DNA of 42,163 bases from an uncultured Collinsella sp. (lineage in GTDB: Bacteria > Actinomycetota > Coriobacteriia > Coriobacteriales > Coriobacteriaceae). Location: the NCBI GenBank assembly GCA_958403205.1, contig CATXWM010000018.1:1-42163 (forward strand), given 5' to 3'. Every line of letters begins with the position of its first letter. The stretch's first letter is position 1. Both the position numbers and the translations under genes were made by a program. Positions 7,231-14,550 of this stretch are shown here, one piece after another. The notes below the pieces were generated by a model. That model did not search any database and had not been told where the DNA came from. It worked only from the letters and a program-made list of their open reading frames with translations.

Positions 7231-8331
7231 CTACTTAAGTGCGCCGGTCACCGTGCCGCCGCCGAGGACGATGTCGCCGTGGTAGACTACAACGGCCTGG
7301 CCGGGGGCGATGGCTCGCTGCGGCTCGTCAAAAGTCAGCAGCATTTGCCCGTCTTCGCCGCGCGTAAGGGTCGCTGCCTGGTTTTTCTGACGGTAGCGGT
7401 ACTTGGCGCCCACGCGAATGCCGCCGGACGTGAGCTCTGCCTCCATGCGGTCGGCAGGGGCGCTCCAGATCCAGTCGTTGGCCGTGAGCGCTGTGGCCGT
7501 CAGGTCCTCGGCCTCGCCCAGATGCACAGTGTTGTTGGCGGCATCGACGCCCGTTACGTACACGGGGTGCGCCATCGCTACGCCCAAACCCTTGCGCTGA
7601 CCGATGGTATAGCGCAGCGCGCCGTTATGGCGTCCGACTACGCTGCCGTCGCGCCACACAATGTCGCCCGGTGCAGCGGGATGTCCGCAGCGTCGCTCAA
7701 TATAGCCCGCGTAGTCGCCGTCCGCGATAAAGCAGATGTCCTCGCTCTCGGCCTTCTTGGCGTTGATGAAGCCCTGCTCGGCGGCAATGCGGCGCACGTC
7801 GCGCTCTTTGTCCAGGCCTGTCAGCGGAAAGATTGTGCGTGCCAAGCGCTCCTGCGTAAGCGAATACAAAAAGTAGCTTTGGTCCTTCTTTGGGTCCTCG
7901 CCACGGTGCAGCTGCCAGGTGCCGTCGGACGCCTGGCTCGTTTTGGCGTAGTGACCTGTGGCGATGTAGCCGCAGCCCATATCGAGCGCTGCATCGAGCA
8001 ACGCGCCAAACTTAATGTGGCGGTTGCAGATGATGCACGGATTGGGCGTCAGCCCCTCCTGATAGGCGCTCACAAAGCGCTCGATAACATTGCGGTCGAA
8101 GGTCTGCTGCAGGTCGAGCACATGGTGAGGTATCCCCAGGCGCTCGGCGACGGCCTTTGCATCGGCGATGTCGCGGTCGACCTTACTCATGCCCGTGACG
8201 GGATCGGGCGCGGGGCAGGTGAGGCGCATGGTGGCGCCGACGCATTCGTAGCCCTGGCTTTTGAGCAGGTACGCGGTCACGCTGGAATCGACGCCGCCGC
8301 TCATGGCGACGAGCACGCGCTTGTTGTGCAT
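7231..8331 (-). CDS. mnmA: tRNA-specific 2-thiouridylase MnmA
   Basis: Catalyses 2-thiolation of the wobble uridine (U34) in tRNAs for Lys, Glu and Gln, using ATP to adenylate the base and sulfur relayed from a cysteine desulfurase. 366 residues, the usual length. The PP-loop SGGVDSS is at residues 11-17. The catalytic pair is present: a first Cys near 97-100 in CIICNRHIKFG and a second near 199 in SEDICFI. The DQSYFLY block typical of MnmA follows. AAGGAG lies nine bases before ATG 8331. It follows cysK on the same strand, separated by a terminator-like hairpin and a probable promoter, so cysteine supply and tRNA thiolation are neighbours here. Assignment is firm. Confidence 0.97.
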   Translation of the reverse strand: MHNKRVLVAMSGGVDSSVTAYLLKSQGYECVGATMRLTCPAPDPVTGMSKVDRDIADAKAVAERLGIPHHVLDLQQTFDRNVIERFVSAYQEGLTPNPCIICNRHIKFGALLDAALDMGCGYIATGHYAKTSQASDGTWQLHRGEDPKKDQSYFLYSLTQERLARTIFPLTGLDKERDVRRIAAEQGFINAKKAESEDICFIADGDYAGYIERRCGHPAAPGDIVWRDGSVVGRHNGALRYTIGQRKGLGVAMAHPVYVTGVDAANNTVHLGEAEDLTATALTANDWIWSAPADRMEAELTSGGIRVGAKYRYRQKNQAATLTRGEDGQMLLTFDEPQRAIAPGQAVVVYHGDIVLGGGTVTGALK

Positions 8332-8360
8332 GGGGAGGTTCTCCTTGGTGGCATGTGGCC

Positions 8361-8399
8361 AAAAAAGAAAAGCGGCGCGGGAGGCTGGTTCCGCGCCGC
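8361..8399 (-). terminator. Hairpin with T-run between cysK and mnmA
   Basis: GCGGCGCGG (8372-8380) pairs perfectly with CCGCGCCGC (8391-8399) around a 10-base loop; on the minus strand the stem is followed by TTTTCTTTTTT (8371-8361). It should end the cysK transcript. Because it lies only 29 bases before the mnmA start and the best mnmA promoter (-10 at 8404-8409) is upstream of it, it may also sit at the very 5' end of the mnmA message. Confidence 0.8.
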
Positions 8400-8403
8400 A
8401 GAC

Positions 8404-8412
8404 ATTGTAGCA
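8404..8412 (-). promoter_or_regulatory. Candidate extended -10 promoter for mnmA
   Basis: Minus strand reads TGCTACAAT, an extended -10 element. Initiation would fall near 8397, inside the outer bases of the terminator-like hairpin. No good -35 is visible. Confidence 0.4.
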
Positions 8413-8512
8413 AGTTCGGACGTCTCGTGGGACACCCTAATGAGATGGGCTCAGACAGCCAGAAGAGAGGGGAGGCCGGCGTGCCTTGGGCCTATCGACA
8501 AGTGACGGGCCC

Positions 8513-9451
8513 TTAGTCCTGGAAGAGCGCCGTGGACAGGTAACGCTCGCCGGTGTCGGCGAGCAGCGCCACAATGGTCTTACCCTCGTTCTCGGGGCGC
8601 TTGGCCAGCTGCAGCGCGGCCCACACGGCGGCGCCGGACGAAATGCCCACGAGCACGCCCTCCTTGTGGCCCACGGCGCGGCCGGTCGCAAAGGCGTCGT
8701 CGTTCTCGACGGGGATGATCTCGTCATAGACCTGGGTGTCGAGGACGTCGGGCACAAAACCGGCGCCGATACCCTGGATCTTGTGCGGGCCGGCTTGGCC
8801 CTTGGAGAGCACCGGGGAAGTGGCGGGCTCGACGGCGACGACCTTGATTTCGGGGTTCTGCTCCTTAAGGAACTCACCCACGCCGGTCACGGTGCCGCCG
8901 GTTCCAACGCCGGCGACGAAGATGTCGACCTCGCCGTCGGTGTCATCCCAGATCTCGGGGCCGGTCGTGGCCTTGTGGATGGCGGGGTTGGCGGGGTTCA
9001 CAAACTGGCCGGCGATGATGCTGTTTGGCGTCTCCTTCTGCAGTTCCTCGGCCTTGGCGATGGCGCCCTTCATGCCCTTGGAACCGTCGGTGAGCACGAG
9101 CTGTGCGCCATATGCCTGCATAAGCTTGCGGCGTTCGACGGACATAGTCTCGGGCATGGTGATGATCACCTTGTAGCCGCGAGCCGCCGCCACCGAGGCG
9201 ATGCCGACGCCGGTGTTGCCACTCGTGGGTTCGATGATGGTGTAGTCGCCGCCGCGCACGAGCTTGCCGGCCTTCTCGGCCTCGTCGATCATGTTCTTGG
9301 CGACGCGGTCTTTGACGGAGCCGGCGGGGTTGAAGTATTCCAGCTTGACGAGCACGCGGGCCTTGAGGTCCTCATCGGCCTCAAAGTGAGTGAGCTCCAG
9401 AAGCGGAGTGTGGCCGATAAGCTGATCGATGGACGTGTAAACATTGCTCAT
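8513..9451 (-). CDS. cysK: Cysteine synthase A (O-acetylserine thiol-lyase)
   Basis: PLP-dependent enzyme making L-cysteine from O-acetylserine and sulfide in the cytosol. 312 residues, normal length. The lysine that binds PLP is Lys47 in NPAGSVKDR; the substrate-binding loop PTSGNTG is at about 75-81; the phosphate-binding GTGGT lies near 176-180 and GISSGAA in the C-terminal third. GGAGG stands just before ATG 9451. The gene is divergent from an Rrf2 regulator, with about 250 bases between them holding a promoter (9559-9587) and a dyad in the leader (9511-9548). This arrangement fits sulfur-responsive control like CymR in Firmicutes. O-phosphoserine use or a CysM-like preference cannot be excluded from sequence alone. 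Confidence 0.95.
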   Translation of the reverse strand: MSNVYTSIDQLIGHTPLLELTHFEADEDLKARVLVKLEYFNPAGSVKDRVAKNMIDEAEKAGKLVRGGDYTIIEPTSGNTGVGIASVAAARGYKVIITMPETMSVERRKLMQAYGAQLVLTDGSKGMKGAIAKAEELQKETPNSIIAGQFVNPANPAIHKATTGPEIWDDTDGEVDIFVAGVGTGGTVTGVGEFLKEQNPEIKVVAVEPATSPVLSKGQAGPHKIQGIGAGFVPDVLDTQVYDEIIPVENDDAFATGRAVGHKEGVLVGISSGAAVWAALQLAKRPENEGKTIVALLADTGERYLSTALFQD

Positions 9452-9510
9452 GGTGAACCTCCAAAGTGTTCAAATGACTGGATACCGTGTGGTTTTACGG
9501 TGTGTGTAGC

Positions 9511-9548
9511 AGCGAAACCCACAAACCTTATGGGTTGTTCGTTTTGCT
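9511..9548. promoter_or_regulatory. Imperfect dyad in cysK leader, possible Rrf2 operator
   Basis: Arms 9511-9527 and 9532-9548 (17 bases each) are reverse complements at 13 positions around a TTAT centre; the inner part reads ACAAACC-TTAT-GGGTTGT. It begins a few bases downstream of the predicted cysK start point, a repressor-like position. It could instead be an RNA hairpin. Confidence 0.4.
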
Positions 9549-9558
9549 GTTGGCAAGC

Positions 9559-9587
9559 ATAGTAGACAGTAAAGCCTAGTAACGCAA
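9559..9587 (-). promoter_or_regulatory. cysK promoter
   Basis: On the minus strand TTGCGT (9587-9582) and TACTAT (9564-9559) are separated by exactly 17 bases. The start point would be near 9552, giving a leader of about 100 bases. Confidence 0.6.
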
Positions 9588-9640
9588 TAGGAAATAGAAG
9601 ATTATTACGAGTCGATTAACCATCTTGACCGGAACGGGTA

Positions 9641-9668
9641 TTTTCAAAACCAATATTTCGGCTAGAAT
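9641..9668 (+). promoter_or_regulatory. Candidate promoter of Rrf2 gene
   Basis: TTTTCA (9641-9646), a 16-base spacer and TAGAAT (9663-9668). The start point would be near 9675, 30 bases before the Rrf2 ATG. Confidence 0.45.
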
Positions 9669-9704
9669 TTCTACGGACTAAATGACCGAAAGGCAGCACT
9701 ATAC

Positions 9705-10133
9705 ATGTTGGTTTCTACTAAGGGCAGATATGCCCTGCGCGTTATGGCCGATCTGGCCGAGCACCAGGCAGCCGGTCGCATCCCGCTCAAAGAGATCGCG
9801 GCGCGACAGGGGATTTCCGAGAAATATCTCGAGAACATTTTGGCTACGCTCGTGCGCGCCAACATGCTCTCGGGCATGCGCGGCAAGGGCGGCGGCTATG
9901 TGCTCACGCGCCCGCCCGAGCAATACACGGTGGGCGAGATCTTGCGCCTGACCGAGGGCAGTCTGGCGCCGGTCGCCTGCCTGGATGGCGACTGCAAGGG
10001 CTGCTCGCGATCTGATGAGTGTCCCACGCTCGACGTGTGGAAGAACCTGGACAAGCTCATCAACGACTACCTCGACGGTGTGACGCTCGATCAACTTGTC
10101 GCTCCCAACCATGGCTACGACTACGTCATCTAA
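9705..10133 (+). CDS. Rrf2 family transcriptional regulator
   Basis: Winged-helix DNA-binding regulator of the Rrf2 family (IscR, CymR, NsrR), 142 residues. The N-terminal STKGRYALRVMADLA and the recognition region (residues about 28-55) are typical, as is the GKGGGYVL wing (60-67). The sensor segment carries four cysteines, Cys92, Cys97, Cys100 and Cys106, in the region where IscR binds its iron-sulfur cluster with three (92, 98, 104). This argues for a redox, iron-sulfur or thiol sensor. Divergent placement next to cysK suggests it controls cysteine synthesis, as CymR does, although CymR lacks such a cluster. GAAAGG at 9688-9693 precedes ATG 9705. Family firm; target inferred from context. 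Confidence 0.9.
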   Translation: MLVSTKGRYALRVMADLAEHQAAGRIPLKEIAARQGISEKYLENILATLVRANMLSGMRGKGGGYVLTRPPEQYTVGEILRLTEGSLAPVACLDGDCKGCSRSDECPTLDVWKNLDKLINDYLDGVTLDQLVAPNHGYDYVI

Positions 10134-10201
10134 CCCACACCTGCATTTGGGGACGGGGTGGAAATGGTAGATTTTCTCGCCCTTTGAGACTTGGCAAATA
10201 A

Positions 10202-10238
10202 GAAGGCCGCCCATTTTTGCGATGGGCGGCCTTCGTTT
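10202..10238. terminator. Bidirectional terminator between Rrf2 and phage-holin-like gene
   Basis: A perfect 13-bp stem (10202-10214 with 10222-10234; core GGCCGCCCAT) and seven-base loop are followed by GTTTTG on the plus strand and by TTATTTG on the minus strand. It serves the convergent Rrf2 and four-helix membrane protein genes. Confidence 0.88.
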
Positions 10239-10274
10239 TGGGCTGTTGAGACGGACACGGTCGGAATGGCCGTT

Positions 10275-10640
10275 TTAGTCCTCGGCGATGCTGTCGAGGA
10301 TGCTGCGCGTGATGGACACCAGGATGCTGCCCATAAAGGCCGATCCAAAGCTGGCGATGGAGATGCCGACGCCCAGCAGGTTGACCGACAGGTAGCTCGC
10401 GAGCTCAAGCATAAAGCTGTTGACGACAAGCTGGAAAATGCCCAGCGTAATGATCGTGAGCGGCAGCGAGATGACCGTGAGGAACGGTTTGACGAACGAA
10501 TCGACGATGTTCAGGAACAGTCCCACGAAGGCGAAACAGACCCAGGTCTCGGCAAAGCCGAAGGGTTGGATACCGGGGACGAGGAACGTGGCGATCGCGA
10601 TGGCGATCGAGGTGAAGAGCCAGTTAAGCATAAAGCGCAT
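10275..10640 (-). CDS. Phage holin family-type four-helix membrane protein
   Basis: 121-residue integral membrane protein of the group named after mycobacterial phage holins (four transmembrane segments). Helices can be placed at about 4-22, 30-50, 57-80 and 88-110, with little hydrophilic sequence between. The motif FVGLFLNIVDSFVKPFL, with its NxVxxxVKP pattern, is characteristic. Despite the name, chromosomal members are widespread in bacteria with no phage link, and nothing phage-like surrounds this gene; its role is unknown. AAAGGATT stands about eight bases before ATG 10640. It is convergent with the Rrf2 gene. Confidence 0.82.
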   Translation of the reverse strand: MRFMLNWLFTSIAIAIATFLVPGIQPFGFAETWVCFAFVGLFLNIVDSFVKPFLTVISLPLTIITLGIFQLVVNSFMLELASYLSVNLLGVGISIASFGSAFMGSILVSITRSILDSIAED

Positions 10641-10850
10641 GGCGTGAATCCTTTCTTGCGCCGGGGTTGCTGGCGTCGCGTGAAGCGGCTTGCGGCGGCG
10701 ACCTGGATGGTTGCGCGGGCGCGCCGCGGTGTTTGGGCGCCCATTGTCTCAAATATTCGTGGAGCTTACGTGCGCATATGGTTTCTAAACGGCGTTCGTC
10801 CTGAAAAACGCGCCGCTGGCAGAGAGTCTTGTCGCTTTAGTTTGGTGGTG

Positions 10851-10859
10851 TGCTACACT
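10851..10859 (+). promoter_or_regulatory. Candidate extended -10 promoter of YerC-like gene
   Basis: TGCTACACT is an extended -10; TTGTCG at 10829-10834 could be a -35 at a long 19-base spacing. The start point near 10866 gives a leader of about 100 bases. The rest of the 10641-10964 gap shows no gene. Confidence 0.4.
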
Positions 10860-10964
10860 GCTACGGGCAAAAGCCACAGGCGTTGCCCTATTGCATAGAA
10901 CGGGCGAACGATGCCCGATGTCAGTATCAACTTCGATGCCTTTTGGCGGGTTTGGCGGTGATCG

Positions 10965-11264
10965 ATGAATATCGAGAACATGTTTGACAAGCCTGATGTC
11001 AAGCAGCTGGTCCACGCATTTAGCCTTTTGGACGACGAGAAGGATATCCAAGCGTTTTTGACCGATATCTGCACGCCGCGCGAGATTTGCGACCTTTCTC
11101 AGCGTTTGCAGGTTGCGCGCTATTTGGACGAGGGCGAGCCTTATGTTGAGGTTCAGGCCCGTACCGGCGCTTCGTCCACCACGGTGAGCCGCGTTTCAAA
11201 GGCGCTGAACGGCGAGTACGGTGGCTACCGCAAGATCCTCATTAAGTTGGAGGATGGCGAGTAG
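10965..11264 (+). CDS. YerC/YecD family TrpR-related protein
   Basis: 99-residue helical DNA-binding protein related to the TrpR repressor fold, of the YerC/YecD group found across Firmicutes and Actinobacteria. The block ICTPREICDLSQRLQVARYL (about 45-64) is typical, and a helix-turn-helix follows at about 68-85 (VQARTGASSTTVSRVSKAL). Tryptophan-binding residues of TrpR proper are not assured and there are no trp genes nearby, so tryptophan control should not be assumed. The YerC-like gene lies just upstream of addBA with a terminator between them. A weak GGCGGTGAT precedes ATG 10965. Family is clear, target unknown. Confidence 0.88.
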   Translation: MNIENMFDKPDVKQLVHAFSLLDDEKDIQAFLTDICTPREICDLSQRLQVARYLDEGEPYVEVQARTGASSTTVSRVSKALNGEYGGYRKILIKLEDGE

Positions 11265-11290
11265 GCCAGCGACAACATTGAATTACGAAG

Positions 11291-11315
11291 AACCGTCCCT
11301 CCGGGGGCGGTTTTT
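11291..11315 (+). terminator. Terminator after YerC-like gene
   Basis: AACCGTCCC (11291-11299) pairs with GGGGCGGTT (11304-11312) with one G-T pair and a four-base loop, running into TTTTT (11311-11315). Confidence 0.85.
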
Positions 11316-11394
11316 ATATGCCTGCAATCGGCTGGTGCGTTGGGTTCAGGTTGCTTTGTACCAAAAGATGGAACTGCGGTGGCAATGTGTCCGC

Positions 11395-11414
11395 TTGGGC
11401 GGGTAGGATGGATG
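11395..11414 (+). promoter_or_regulatory. Promoter-like motif upstream of addB
   Basis: TTGGGCGGGTAGGATGGATG contains a TAGGAT -10-like hexamer (11404-11409), 40 bases before the addB start. A closely similar 20-mer (17 identities) stands at 32606-32625 before an unrelated gene. No clear -35 is present. Confidence 0.35.
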
Positions 11415-11448
11415 CATTGATTATTGCGAACGGTTTGAGCGGAGGACC

Positions 11449-14400
11449 ATGCCTGTTCGAATCTATACCACCAATGCCGGCACGGATTTGAGCGATGCCG
11501 AGTCGGCGCTGCTTGCCGACCTTATTGCCCGTCACGGGCGTGTCGTGTTGCTGGCACCAACGTTTGCCGAGCTCGATCTGTGCCGTCATGATGCGGCGGA
11601 AGCCGGCATTTCGCTGGGTATCGACTACAAGACACCCGCATCGTGGCTTCGCTCGCTTTGGGAGCTTTTGGGCGACGGGCGCGGTTTCGTCGACAACCTG
11701 CAACGTCAGATGCTGTTTTCGGATATGATTGCCCGCCGCGACGATGCCGACCTGCAGCCGCTTTCGCGTAGCCAGGGCACGGTGCGCATGCTCGCGCGCA
11801 TGGCCCGCGATGTGCTGCCGGGTGTGGCGGGGACGACGGCCGAGCGATGCGGTGGCAACAATTGCCAGCCTGAGCCAAAAAGCGATGCCGAGGCTCGTGT
11901 GTTTGAGCTTTTGCGTGCCTACGCGGGCGGTTTGGACCGTCGAGATATGGTCGAGCCCTGCGAGGCAGCCGACATTATGGCCGGTGCCCTGGCCGATAGC
12001 CTGCCGGCGTGCGCCCGCGCCGTATGCGTGCGCGGTACCACGTCGTTTACGCACGGTCTACTCGAGCTGCTGTCTGCCGTGGCGAACAATGGGGGAGAGG
12101 TCGTCGTGCTGTTTGCCCGCGAGCAGGCGGCGATGCGCGAGGACCTGGCTGCTGCCTTTGATGCCCGCGGTGTGCTGTTTGAGGTAGCGCCGCTGGAGGA
12201 GGGTGCCGCTGCGCCCCAGACTGCCTCCAAGTCCGCCGCTCAGCCTACCTTTGTAGAGGTTGCCGGCCCTCACGCCCGCGCCCACGCCTATGTGGATGCA
12301 ATCGATGAGCTGGTAAAAACGTGTGAGGACGCCGCGGTCGACGGCGGTGTCACGGCGTCCGCGGACCCCGTGCGCGTGCTCGTTGTGTCTGCCCGGGCGC
12401 CCCAGCTGTTCGGTGATCTCGCTGCCCGTCTGGCGGCGCGTCACATTGCGGCCGAGACGACTGAGTTCACGGCGTTTTCCCAGTCCATCGCGGGCAGGCA
12501 GTTTACGGCGCTCGCCAACCTGATCGAGCGTATGAAAGCCGCCGACGAGGGCACCGCTTCCAAGACCGAGTGGTGGCCCGCTCCAGTGCTTACCGACTGG
12601 ATATATAGCCCGCTTTCGGGTGCCGACGCCGCGAGCGCCCGCGGCTTCGACAAGAACATGCGCCTGTCGCGCAACAAGACCACTGCGGGCGTCAAGAGCC
12701 TGCTGCAGAGCGTGCAGGGCCAGGTGAGGGGCGCCCGCAAGGCCGCCAGCGACGATAACTGGTTTAAGAACGTGCCATGCGTGGTCTCGGACGTGTTTCA
12801 GGCGCTGTGGCGCGACAAACCCGTGACGGCGCTCAAGGCCATGCTCGCCGTTGCCGAGGCGCTGCCCGATCGCGCGCTAGGCGGCCTTGACGGCCAGGCT
12901 CGTCGCCAGGCAGAGATGGCTTTGCTGCGCCATGCCATCGACATCCTTATGAACGATGCTCGCGCGCTCGACGTGTCGCAGGCCGCGACCGTGCCGGTTC
13001 TCGACGGCGTTCGAACCAAGGTGGACAAGCGCAGTACCGCCTACGATTACGAGACCTACGAGGTCGATCGCACACCACGGGCACAAGTGCGCTTCGCGTC
13101 GCTTGCCGATGCGTCGGTTCTGCGCCCTGGCAGCTACGATGCCGTGCTGTTTGCCGATGTCGACCTGGACAGCTATCCGCTTTCGCACGAAGAGGGCCCG
13201 CTTGCCACGTTGACAGCCGAGCTGCGCCGCGACGGCGTGTCTTTGGAGCCCGCTGCCCTGCTGCGCGTGCGCTTTGGCCGTGCGATGCAGGCGGCGAGCG
13301 GTCCGGTCGCGCTCGCCCGTGTGACGCACGATCGCCAGGCACGCGAGTGCTACCCGGCAGCCGTATGGACCGAGCTGTGGGCGCATGCCGAGGCCGCTGG
13401 CGCTGCCAAGCTCATGCGCGTGGGCGAGGGCGATATCATCGCCGACTTTGATCCCGCGGCAGGTGAAGGTCTTAGGCGCGAGCGCGTGACCTGCGAAGCT
13501 CCTCAGCATCTGAGCGATGAAGCCATTCCTTATCTTGTCCTGCGCCGTCGCGATGGCGAGGGCGAGGATGCGCCGCTGGTGCCGCGCCTGACGTCCGCCT
13601 CGCAGATCGAGGCCTATTCCACCTGTCCTCTGTGCTGGTTCGTGTCGTATCGCGTGAAGCCCCAGTCCATCGACGCGGGCTTTGGCAACATGGAAAAGGG
13701 CAACTTCGTCCACGACGTGCTGGAACATCTGCATGCCCGTCTGCCCCAAGAGGGCATGGAGCGCGTGACGCCCATGAATCTGCCGCGCGCGCAGGACCTG
13801 CTGCGCAAAGTCTTTGCCGAGACCCTGACCGAGCACGCCGGCAAGCGCGGTACCGAGGGCCCTCTGGTGCCGCTCTCCCCGGTGGAGGAGCGTCAGGTGG
13901 CCGAGATCTTGCCGCAGCTGGAGGGCGTGCTTGCCTACGAGTCCGAGGCGCTTGCCCCCTTTGCCCCGCGCTACCTTGAGTTCGCCTTCAACGAGCTCAA
14001 GGTCGAGTATGCCGGTTGGCCGCTTGGCGGGCGCATCGACCGCGTGGACGTGGACGCCGAGAATCGTGCCGTGGTGATCGACTACAAGCATCGCACGGGC
14101 GTTGAGGAGTTTAGGCTCGCCGACCCCACGGTGCGCGATGAGGAATCGGGCACGGCGCCCATCGACGACCCGCGGTGGCTACCGCCCCATACCCAGACGC
14201 TTATCTACGCGCAGGCCATGCGCCGGGCGCTGGATCTGGATACCCGCGCGGCGCTCTATTTTTCGACCAAGGGCGGCAAACCGGCGCTGCGAGGCGCCGC
14301 GAGTGCCGAGCTGCTCGAGGAAGAGCGCGGCGACGGTCGCATCCCGGGCCTTAAGAAAGGCTTCCCCGGCGAGGGCGGCAGCATGGACTTCGACGCCCTG

Positions 14401-14547
14401 CTCGATCGCGTGGAGGCCGGCATCGCCGAGCGCCTGCGCGAGCTCGAGGCGGGCAACGTTGCCGCCGTCGACCCGACGTCGGCTCAGGCCGCGCATGCGC
14501 GCTGCTCGTATAACCACGAAGGAACGTTTGTAAGGAGGGACGTGTAG
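11449..14547 (+). CDS. addB: AddB-like PD-(D/E)XK nuclease subunit
   Basis: Partner subunit of the AddAB double-strand-break helicase-nuclease, 1032 residues. The N-terminal part is the inactivated helicase-like fold of AddB (no Walker A is seen). The C-terminal RecB-type nuclease is intact: GRIDRVD with Asp864, then VIDYK with Asp878 and Lys880. Known AddB proteins hold a 4Fe-4S cluster with one Cys before and three after the nuclease. Here the upstream site is Cys726 and Cys729 (TCPLCW), but only Cys1019 remains at the C-terminus, so the cluster appears changed. GGAGG precedes ATG 11449. addA follows after three bases. Annotation as a general PD-(D/E)XK exonuclease is the alternative name. 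Confidence 0.85.
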   Translation: MPVRIYTTNAGTDLSDAESALLADLIARHGRVVLLAPTFAELDLCRHDAAEAGISLGIDYKTPASWLRSLWELLGDGRGFVDNLQRQMLFSDMIARRDDADLQPLSRSQGTVRMLARMARDVLPGVAGTTAERCGGNNCQPEPKSDAEARVFELLRAYAGGLDRRDMVEPCEAADIMAGALADSLPACARAVCVRGTTSFTHGLLELLSAVANNGGEVVVLFAREQAAMREDLAAAFDARGVLFEVAPLEEGAAAPQTASKSAAQPTFVEVAGPHARAHAYVDAIDELVKTCEDAAVDGGVTASADPVRVLVVSARAPQLFGDLAARLAARHIAAETTEFTAFSQSIAGRQFTALANLIERMKAADEGTASKTEWWPAPVLTDWIYSPLSGADAASARGFDKNMRLSRNKTTAGVKSLLQSVQGQVRGARKAASDDNWFKNVPCVVSDVFQALWRDKPVTALKAMLAVAEALPDRALGGLDGQARRQAEMALLRHAIDILMNDARALDVSQAATVPVLDGVRTKVDKRSTAYDYETYEVDRTPRAQVRFASLADASVLRPGSYDAVLFADVDLDSYPLSHEEGPLATLTAELRRDGVSLEPAALLRVRFGRAMQAASGPVALARVTHDRQARECYPAAVWTELWAHAEAAGAAKLMRVGEGDIIADFDPAAGEGLRRERVTCEAPQHLSDEAIPYLVLRRRDGEGEDAPLVPRLTSASQIEAYSTCPLCWFVSYRVKPQSIDAGFGNMEKGNFVHDVLEHLHARLPQEGMERVTPMNLPRAQDLLRKVFAETLTEHAGKRGTEGPLVPLSPVEERQVAEILPQLEGVLAYESEALAPFAPRYLEFAFNELKVEYAGWPLGGRIDRVDVDAENRAVVIDYKHRTGVEEFRLADPTVRDEESGTAPIDDPRWLPPHTQTLIYAQAMRRALDLDTRAALYFSTKGGKPALRGAASAELLEEERGDGRIPGLKKGFPGEGGSMDFDALLDRVEAGIAERLRELEAGNVAAVDPTSAQAAHARCSYNHEGTFVRRDV

Positions 14548-14550
14548 ACC

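Noticed and set aside
10275..10640. Prophage remnant because of a phage-holin-like gene
   Set aside because: No endolysin, integrase or structural phage gene is nearby, and chromosomal members of this family are common.
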